64,000 nt of DNA, from assembly GCF_001431725.1 (NCBI RefSeq), contig NZ_CP013106.1:1240001-1304000 (forward strand). Direction: 5' to 3'. Source of the stretch: Halomonas huangheensis. Lineage in GTDB: Bacteria > Pseudomonadota > Gammaproteobacteria > Pseudomonadales > Halomonadaceae. The position numbers were made by a program, and so were the translations under genes. Under the pieces are notes generated by a model. That model ran no database searches and was not told the DNA's origin. It saw only the letters and a program-made list of their open reading frames with translations. Positions 58,290-64,000 of the stretch are shown here, in pieces (position 1 is the stretch's first letter; every line of letters starts with the position of its first letter).

Positions 58290-58310
58290 CGCCCCGCATT
58301 GAGCGGGGCG
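58290..58310 (-). terminator. Terminator of the symporter gene
   Basis: CGCCCCGC-ATTGA-GCGGGGCG, 8-bp stem, 27 nt beyond the symporter stop; on the minus strand followed by CGTCGTTTATC. Confidence 0.75.
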
Positions 58311-58336
58311 CCGGGTCCTGGGCAGGCAATCGACGG

Positions 58337-59935
58337 TCAGCCACCGGCGAAGGCGATGTACATGGCGATGACCAGCACCACCAGAGCAATACCGGCGGGA
58401 ACGGCACCCTTCCAGGGCGTCAGGTCGACGGCACCCACGTCCTGCTGTATCCAGGACTCGGCACGCGGACGCAGTGCACCGATTACCAGCATCATGATCA
58501 CCAGCAGCGCAAACACCAGCGCCACGAAGTGGAACTCATTCATGATGGTGGGAAGTTTGTTGAACGGCGGAATGAAGTAGCCGGCGAAGATCAGCAGGCA
58601 GCCGCCAACCAGCGCGATCTTGGCTGCCATCGGCGGTACACGACGAGTCAGCAGGCCGACCAGCACCACGGCGAGAATCGGGATGAAATAGATGGCATTC
58701 ATCTTCTGCAGGTAGCCGAACAGACTTTCCTGGCCGGCCAGCAGTGGGGCAATGATCATCGCCGAGACCGCCATGATCCAACCGAAGACCTTGCTCGCGT
58801 TGACCACCTGCTCATCGGTCGCGTCTTTCTTCAGCACAGCCTTGTACAGGCCGAGACTGAATAGAGTGGTGGTGGAGTTCAGCGCCGAGTTGAAGGACGA
58901 CAGGATCGCACCAACCATGACGGCGGCAAAGAAGCCGGTCAGCGGCGCAGGCAGAACATTGAACACCAGATGACCGTAGGCTTCGTCGGCCTTGACGCCC
59001 TGGTCGGCATACAGGTGATAGGCAATGATACCGGGCAGCACCAGATAGAGCGGTCCCAACAGCTTGAAGAAGCCGGTCAACAGCACACCTTTCTGGCCTT
59101 CGGCAAGGTTCTTGGCAGCGAAGGTACGCTGGATGATCTGTTGATTGGTCGTCCAGTAGAACAGGTTGATCAGGAACACACCGGTAAACAGGGTGAAGAA
59201 GGGCACCTGCTGGTCCGAGCCACCGATGGAGTTCAGCTTGTCAGGGTTGGTTTCCTTGAGGATCTCCCAGCCTGCCATGATGCCAGTGTTGTCACTGACG
59301 GCCTGCAGGCCGAAATAGACAATCACGAAGCCACCGGCCAGCAGGCCAACACCATTGAGAGTATCGGAGACGGCAACGGTACGCAGGCCACCAAACAGAG
59401 CGTAGATGGAACCGATAATGCCGACAATCCACACCGTCAGCCACAACAGTGTTGTGCTGGATTCGATACCGGTCAGGGACTGCAGATCAAGCATTCCCTG
59501 CAGGCCAATAGCGCCGGAATAGAGAATGATCGGCAGCAGAATCACCGCGTAGGCAATCAGGAAGATCACGTTACAGATCAACTGAGTGCCCTTGTCGAAG
59601 CGAATCTCCAGTAATTGGGGAACTGTGGCGATGCCGCTCTTGAGAAAGCGCGGCAGGAAGAACAGGCCGAGCGCCACCAGGGCGATAACCGCGACGACTT
59701 CCCAGGCCATGACGCTGAGGCCATCGCTGAAGGCCGACCCGTTGAGACCGACCATCTGCTCGGTGGAGAGGTTGGTCATCAACAGGGAGCCGGCAATCAG
59801 CGGAAAGGTCAAGCTGCGCCCAGCGAGAAAGAAACCGTTGGTGCTGGCATGATCGTCGCGGCGCGTGATGCGCCAGGTAATGAATGCGACCAGTCCAGTA
59901 AAGAACAGGAAGGACGCAAAGGTCAGTAGAGGCAT
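58337..59935 (-). CDS. Sodium/solute symporter (SSS family, SglT-like)
   Basis: 532 residues, about 14 membrane helices. N-terminal FFLAGRSLTFPLIAGSLLMTNLSTEQMVGLNGSAFSDGLSV is an SSS hallmark (abridged in motif TNLSTEQMVGLNG), and VGAILSSFNSALNSTTTLFSLGLY carries the conserved Ser/Thr sodium site. The pattern resembles sugar-type SSS proteins (SglT, YidK). A sodium-coupled sugar carrier would suit a halophile, but the substrate is not fixed. ATG 59935 has AAGGAAG upstream; 57 upstream codons are excluded. Confidence 0.9.
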   Translation of the reverse strand: MPLLTFASFLFFTGLVAFITWRITRRDDHASTNGFFLAGRSLTFPLIAGSLLMTNLSTEQMVGLNGSAFSDGLSVMAWEVVAVIALVALGLFFLPRFLKSGIATVPQLLEIRFDKGTQLICNVIFLIAYAVILLPIILYSGAIGLQGMLDLQSLTGIESSTTLLWLTVWIVGIIGSIYALFGGLRTVAVSDTLNGVGLLAGGFVIVYFGLQAVSDNTGIMAGWEILKETNPDKLNSIGGSDQQVPFFTLFTGVFLINLFYWTTNQQIIQRTFAAKNLAEGQKGVLLTGFFKLLGPLYLVLPGIIAYHLYADQGVKADEAYGHLVFNVLPAPLTGFFAAVMVGAILSSFNSALNSTTTLFSLGLYKAVLKKDATDEQVVNASKVFGWIMAVSAMIIAPLLAGQESLFGYLQKMNAIYFIPILAVVLVGLLTRRVPPMAAKIALVGGCLLIFAGYFIPPFNKLPTIMNEFHFVALVFALLVIMMLVIGALRPRAESWIQQDVGAVDLTPWKGAVPAGIALVVLVIAMYIAFAGG

Positions 59936-60713
59936 GGGGTAACTTCCTTGCGGTCTGGGATGCTGTGCCTTGTGAGACGCAGACAGTCTACTGTAGTCAA
60001 TTCCAGTGTGATGTCTCGCAAGAACATTGTGCCTCAGAGCCATCAGGTGTCGTTGGGGTGAGACGTTCCACCTTCCATATCGATCATCCTGGTCTGGGGG
60101 CAACACAGCACCGCTGGTGCTTGATATCTTCCCCGGGACGCGCTGAAACCATGCTCAGATGCGAAACACCACACCAGCTATCGGGAGTCACGTTCAAGCT
60201 GGTGGTCTATCCTTCTGCTCTTCAGCGTAGATCCTGTGACTGTCGAGAAACCGGGGGAGTTTTCCCAGTCAATGATCGACAATGTGTAGCCAATGGGAGT
60301 AGTTAGGGAAACCTACGGACAAGCTTCCTATAGATGGCTACTTAATGGATTAAGAAGAGCGACAAAAACGTTGCTTAACTACAACCGGCGTAGTCTAGCC
60401 ACTTTGACTGCGACAGCTATTCGCCTTTTGTCTTATACGATGGCCGGGCTGTCAGCTCCGTGGCTTCTGAGCAAGGACAACAATGGGGAAACGCGTCGCC
60501 GTCGCGGTAGGGCACTGGACCGAAGGGAAGGGGCTGAAACCGAGTGCTGAAAACGCACAGCGGGCGAAGTTCCAATGGTTGCAGTGACGGTTGTGTTGCC
60601 GTGATGATGTGGCTGGAAACAGCCTACCCTGATGCCAGCGAGCACGAGTACGTTGAACCTCGTCACTCGGAAAAAGACAGCAGCCCACCAGGCAATGCCA
60701 ACGGAGAACAGCG
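59936..60713. other. Long stretch without a recognisable gene
   Basis: 778 bp between the divergently transcribed symporter and DUF924 genes. Short frames exist on both strands (up to about 113 codons) but none has both a good RBS and a protein I recognise. The part near 60290-60440 is richer in A/T (CTTAATGGATTAAGAAGAGC) than the rest. It could hold regulatory sequence, a small RNA or gene remnants; no repeats or IS ends seen. Confidence 0.5.
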
Positions 60714-61268
60714 ATGCCAAAGCCGACACCAAGGCCCGAAGAGGTTATTGATTTCTGGTTTCAGACCTTGAGCGCTCGTCAGTGGTTTACCAGAGACGAA
60801 GCGCTGGACAAACAGATACATACAACCTTCGGCAGGACGCTTGAAGCGGCCGCTGCCGGTGAGCTTTGGCAATGGCGTACCTCGGCACGAGGTCGGTTGG
60901 CGGAGATTGTGGTGCTTGACCAGTTCTCGCGCAATATTCATCGAGGCTCGGCGCAAGCTTTTGCCAATGATGGCCAGGCTCTGGCACTGGCTCAGGAGGC
61001 GGTGGGGCACAAGTCTGATCGCTGTCTGGATGTGGCATGGCGGGCATTCCTGTACATGCCGTTCATGCATAGCGAGTCGCTGGTGGTTCATGATGAAGCG
61101 CTGCGCCTGTTTGATCAGCCGGGTCTGGAAGATAACCTGCGTTTCGAGCATCGACACCGCGAAATCCTGGTGCGCTTTGGTCGCTACCCTCATCGCAATG
61201 AGGTGTTGGGGCGTGAGTCCACTGCCGAGGAAATCGAGTTTCTGTCTCAGCCGGGCTCGTCGTTCTAG
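60714..61268 (+). CDS. DUF924 family protein
   Basis: 184 residues, all-helical, TPR-like fold. Family motifs: PEEVIDFWF, QWFTRDEALDKQI, ARGRLAEIVVLDQFSRNIHRGSAQAFAND, and AFLYMPFMHSESLVVHDEAL with FEHRHREILVRFGRYPHRN (DUF924 signature). Function unknown. GGAGA 8 nt before the ATG fixes the start. It is cytoplasmic and stands alone. Confidence 0.92.
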   Translation: MPKPTPRPEEVIDFWFQTLSARQWFTRDEALDKQIHTTFGRTLEAAAAGELWQWRTSARGRLAEIVVLDQFSRNIHRGSAQAFANDGQALALAQEAVGHKSDRCLDVAWRAFLYMPFMHSESLVVHDEALRLFDQPGLEDNLRFEHRHREILVRFGRYPHRNEVLGRESTAEEIEFLSQPGSSF

Positions 61269-61354
61269 CTCGCTTGGGTGTTGCAGCTTTCTCGGTAAGC
61301 AGTGCAGTCTCTATAATTCAGCAATCGCTTCAGGATGAATAAAGGGAGACAGGT

Positions 61355-61597
61355 ATGGGCTTCATTGCATGGTTGATCATCGGTGGCGTGGCGGGCTGGA
61401 TTGCCGGCAACATCATGCGTGGCGGTGGGTTCGGCTTGCTCGGCAATATTGCCGTTGGCATTGTCGGTTCACTGCTGGGTGGTTTGTTGTTCAGCCTGTT
61501 GGGGCTGTCCGCCGGTAACTTCATCGGCTCGCTGGTCACGGCGGTGGTCGGCTCGGTGTTGTTGTTGTGGGGCGTGGCGAAGTTCCGCAGTCGCTGA
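61355..61597 (+). CDS. GlsB/YeaQ/YmgE family membrane protein
   Basis: 80 residues, three hydrophobic glycine-rich helices: IAWLIIGGVAGWIAGNIMRGGGFGLLGNI, VGIVGSLLGGLLFSLLG, and GSLVTAVVGSVLLLWGVAKFRSR, matching the small transglycosylase-associated/stress-response membrane proteins YeaQ and YmgE. Usually general-stress induced. RBS GGGAGA before the ATG. Confidence 0.93.
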   Translation: MGFIAWLIIGGVAGWIAGNIMRGGGFGLLGNIAVGIVGSLLGGLLFSLLGLSAGNFIGSLVTAVVGSVLLLWGVAKFRSR

Positions 61598-61666
61598 GCA
61601 GCAAGGCGCTCCGGGCTTGCTGTGAGCTGTAGCGTGACACTGGAGACGCTCGTAGCTCATGACATG

Positions 61667-61692
61667 AAAAAGCCACCGGCGAGGCCGGTGGC
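61667..61692 (-). terminator. Intrinsic terminator of gabT
   Basis: GCCACCGGC-GAG-GCCGGTGGC (61672-61692); on the minus strand followed by five T (61671-61667). Confidence 0.92.
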
Positions 61693-61725
61693 ATAAGGTC
61701 ACATGCTGGTGATCGATGAAACTCC

Positions 61726-63018
61726 TCAGGCAGTCGCGGAGGCCTTGCTACCGACCATTGCCTCGAGGCTGTTTTCGATGATGGCCATGCCTTCCTCGAG
61801 GATCTCGTCCTCGATGGTGACCGGCATCAGGAAACGGATGGTGTTGCCGAACATACCGCAGGACAACAGGATCAGACCCTGTTCGCGGGCACGTTTGCAA
61901 AGCTCTCCCGCCAGCTCCGGCGCCGGTTCACCCTGCTCATTATTGAGTTCGAAGGCGGCCATGGAGCCAAGGTTGCGCGGGTAGACCACGGCATCGAAGC
62001 GTTGCTCCCACTTGGCGAAGCGTGCGGCCAGCTTGTCACCCAGCGCCTGGCTCCGGGCCAGAATGTTTTCCTCTTCGAACACTTCCAGTACGGCCAGGGT
62101 GGCAGCACAGGACACCGGGCTGCCGGCGTAGGTGCCACCCAGCGAATTGGCGCCGGAAGCATCCATGTGCTTGTCAGTACCGACTATCGCGGAGATTGGC
62201 ATGCCGGCCGCCATGCTCTTGGCCATGGTCATCAGGTCCGGCTCGACGCCGCTGTGTTCGATGGCAAACAGCTTGCCGGTACGTCCAAAGCCGCTTTGTA
62301 CCTCGTCGACGATCATCATGATGCCGTGCTCGTCGCAGATCTCGCGGATCTTGCGCAGGAAGCTGGCAGGTGCAGCATAGAAGCCACCTTCGCCGAGCAC
62401 GGGCTCAAGGACGATAGCCGCAGTATCACGCGGGTTGGCGTCAGTCTTGAGCACCATCTTCAGACGGCGGATGGATTCTTCCTCGCTGATGCCGTGTTCG
62501 GGAACCGGGTAGCCCGCGCGGAACACGCAGCCGGGCATGGTGCCAAAATCGCTGGCATAGGGAGCGACCTTGCCGTTCATGGCCATGGTCATGAAGGTAC
62601 GGCCATGGTAGCCGCCGTCGAAACAGATCACGTTGTTGCGGCCAGTAGCGGCACGGGCGATCTTGACGGCATTTTCCAGTGCTTCGGCACCGGAGTTGAC
62701 CAGCATCACCTTGGCATCACCGCGTACCGGCACGACCTGTGCCAGTTTCTCGGCAACCTTCACATAGCCTTCATAGGGCATCACCGTCTGGCAGGTGTGC
62801 ATGACCTTGTCGAGCTGGTCCTTGACGGCCTGCACTACTTTTGGGTGACGGTGACCAATATTGAGAACGCCGATACCACCAGCAAAGTCGATGAAGCGCT
62901 TGCCGTCGGCATCCCAGATCAGAGAGTTCTCCGCGCGATCAGCAAAGGCAGTGGCTGGGCTGGCTGCGCCTTTGGCGACGTAGCGTTCCTTGAGTTCGTT
63001 GAGCTGTGCATTGTTCAT
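61726..63018 (-). CDS. gabT: 4-aminobutyrate--2-oxoglutarate transaminase
   Basis: 430 residues, class III PLP aminotransferase (E. coli GabT 426). Phosphate-binding NSGAEALENAVKIARAATGR, aromatic stacking FDGGYHGRT, Asp in MMIVDEVQSGFGRTG, and PLP-binding Lys267 in TMAKSMAAGMP. Converts GABA to succinate semialdehyde, which GabD oxidises to succinate. It lies 72 bp downstream of gabD on the same strand; GGAGA upstream. Confidence 0.95.
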   Translation of the reverse strand: MNNAQLNELKERYVAKGAASPATAFADRAENSLIWDADGKRFIDFAGGIGVLNIGHRHPKVVQAVKDQLDKVMHTCQTVMPYEGYVKVAEKLAQVVPVRGDAKVMLVNSGAEALENAVKIARAATGRNNVICFDGGYHGRTFMTMAMNGKVAPYASDFGTMPGCVFRAGYPVPEHGISEEESIRRLKMVLKTDANPRDTAAIVLEPVLGEGGFYAAPASFLRKIREICDEHGIMMIVDEVQSGFGRTGKLFAIEHSGVEPDLMTMAKSMAAGMPISAIVGTDKHMDASGANSLGGTYAGSPVSCAATLAVLEVFEEENILARSQALGDKLAARFAKWEQRFDAVVYPRNLGSMAAFELNNEQGEPAPELAGELCKRAREQGLILLSCGMFGNTIRFLMPVTIEDEILEEGMAIIENSLEAMVGSKASATA

Positions 63019-63090
63019 GACTGGTCTCCACTGGAGGGTGACTGATTAGCGTAGTTGCTGTTGTCGCTACCCGCATCGTGATACAGAGGC

Positions 63091-64000
63091 TTACAGCCCG
63101 CCGACGCAGGCGTACTTCAGTTCGGTGTATTCATCCATACCGTGGCTGGAGCCTTCGCGTCCCAGCCCTGACTCCTTGACGCCACCAAAGGGCGCGAGTT
63201 CCGTGGAAAGAATACCTTCGTTGACCGCTACCATGCCGTACTCCAGCGCTTCCATCGTGTGCCAGATGCGGCGATAGTCGCGGGCATAGAAATAGGCGGC
63301 CAGACCGAACTCGGTATCGTTGGCCATGGCGATGGCTTCGTCGTCGCTGTGGAAGCGGAACACCGGTGCCAGAGGGCCGAAGGTTTCTTCACGGGCGACA
63401 CGCATTTCCGGGGTAACGTCACGCAATACGGTCGGCTCGAAGAAGGTGCCACCGAGTTGATGAGGTTTGCCACCACACACAATCTGGGCGCCCTTGTCGA
63501 CCGCGTCGGCGATGTGCGTCTTCACCTTGTCGACCGCTGCGGCGTTGATCAGTGGCCCCTGCAGGACGCCCGGCTCGAGTCCGTTGCCGACCTTGAGTTC
63601 TGCGACTCGGCGCGCCAGTTTCTCGACAAAGGCATCATAGACACCATCCTGGACCAGCAGGCGGTTGGTGCATACACAGGTCTGACCGGAGTTGCGGTAC
63701 TTGGAAGCCACTGCCCCTTCAACGGCCGCATCGAGGTCTGCATCATCGAATACGATAAAGGGAGCATTGCCGCCCAGTTCCATCGAGGCCTTCTTGACGG
63801 TGTCTGCACACTGCGCCAGCAGGATCTTGCCGACACCGGTGGAGCCGGTGAACGACACCTTGCGCACTCGTGCGTCGCCAGTCAGTACCGGGCCGACTTC
63901 GCGCGGTGAGCTGGAAGTGACGACATTGATCACACCTGCGGGAATGCCGACTTCCTCGGCCAGGCGAGCCAGTGCCAGGGCCGTCAGAGGCGTTGCTTCG
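63091..64000 (-). CDS. gabD: Succinate-semialdehyde dehydrogenase, N-terminal part beyond window
   Basis: The C-terminal 303 codons are present; the frame is open to the window edge, so the start lies outside. NAD(P) site [15 protein letters not shown], catalytic Glu in [18 protein letters not shown], catalytic Cys in [13 protein letters not shown], then [13 protein letters not shown] and [13 protein letters not shown]. The close CVC pair is typical of GabD, whose activity is redox-regulated in E. coli. Forms the GABA-to-succinate route with GabT. Confidence 0.93.
   Translation of the reverse strand, partial: EATPLTALALARLAEEVGIPAGVINVVTSSSPREVGPVLTGDARVRKVSFTGSTGVGKILLAQCADTVKKASMELGGNAPFIVFDDADLDAAVEGAVASKYRNSGQTCVCTNRLLVQDGVYDAFVEKLARRVAELKVGNGLEPGVLQGPLINAAAVDKVKTHIADAVDKGAQIVCGGKPHQLGGTFFEPTVLRDVTPEMRVAREETFGPLAPVFRFHSDDEAIAMANDTEFGLAAYFYARDYRRIWHTMEALEYGMVAVNEGILSTELAPFGGVKESGLGREGSSHGMDEYTELKYACVGGL

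Noticed and set aside
60293..60550. 85-codon plus-strand frame in the 778-bp gap
   Set aside because: Arg-rich with no family resemblance and weak start context; kept only as a question under findings.
62002..63045. 347-codon open frame opposite gabT
   Set aside because: Antisense shadow of GabT with no domain of its own.

Overview
The window looks like ordinary chromosomal DNA of a high-GC gammaproteobacterium. Halomonadaceae (Halomonas and relatives) is the best guess. It rests on SlyA, RNase II, SdhCDAB and YcjX/YcjF close to the enterobacterial proteins, a Pseudomonas-like gltR-gtrS-gts sugar locus, a fused GlcNAc PTS and acidic proteins. This is inferred from remembered protein families; no search was run. 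I see no IS element, prophage, CRISPR array or rRNA.

Layout: 1-3.5 kb holds a partial tatD, the ABC-F gene uup and a universal stress gene. 3.6-6.3 kb holds an unknown membrane-anchored protein, slyA and a DUF5924/DUF2914-type membrane protein ending in a 24-bp tandem repeat. 6.6-10 kb is fadBA. 10-15 kb has small enzymes and regulators: flavodoxin-like, PEBP-like, YjdM, DJ-1/PfpI, LysR, a lipoprotein and an XRE regulator. 15.3-17.2 kb carries gltX, tRNA-Ala(GGC) and tRNA-Glu(TTC), followed by an AT-rich gap with three perfect DnaA boxes.

17.6-32.2 kb carries a garR-like dehydrogenase and the TCA block: gltA diverges from sdhCDAB-sucAB-lpd-sucCD, together citrate synthase, succinate dehydrogenase, 2-oxoglutarate dehydrogenase and succinyl-CoA synthetase. 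32.4-36.7 kb has a glycosyltransferase/flippase-like pair and rnb. 36.9-44.2 kb is a self-contained N-acetylglucosamine locus: a GntR/UTRA regulator, nagA, a SIS-type deaminase, a fused IIA-HPr-EI protein and a IIC-IIB-IIB transporter. Five 11-bp phased repeats precede it. 45.2-53.4 kb is a glucose/mannose-type locus: two-component pair, AGE-family isomerase, and an ABC importer.

53.5-58.2 kb is a minus-strand run: a GlxA-like regulator, an MFS transporter, ycjX and ycjF. Then come a sodium/solute symporter, a roughly 780-bp stretch without a recognisable gene, a DUF924 gene, a YeaQ-type membrane protein, and gabT with a partial gabD for GABA degradation. The most notable signals are non-coding: the DnaA-box cluster, the phased operator-like array before nagR, and several short tandem duplications at gene boundaries.
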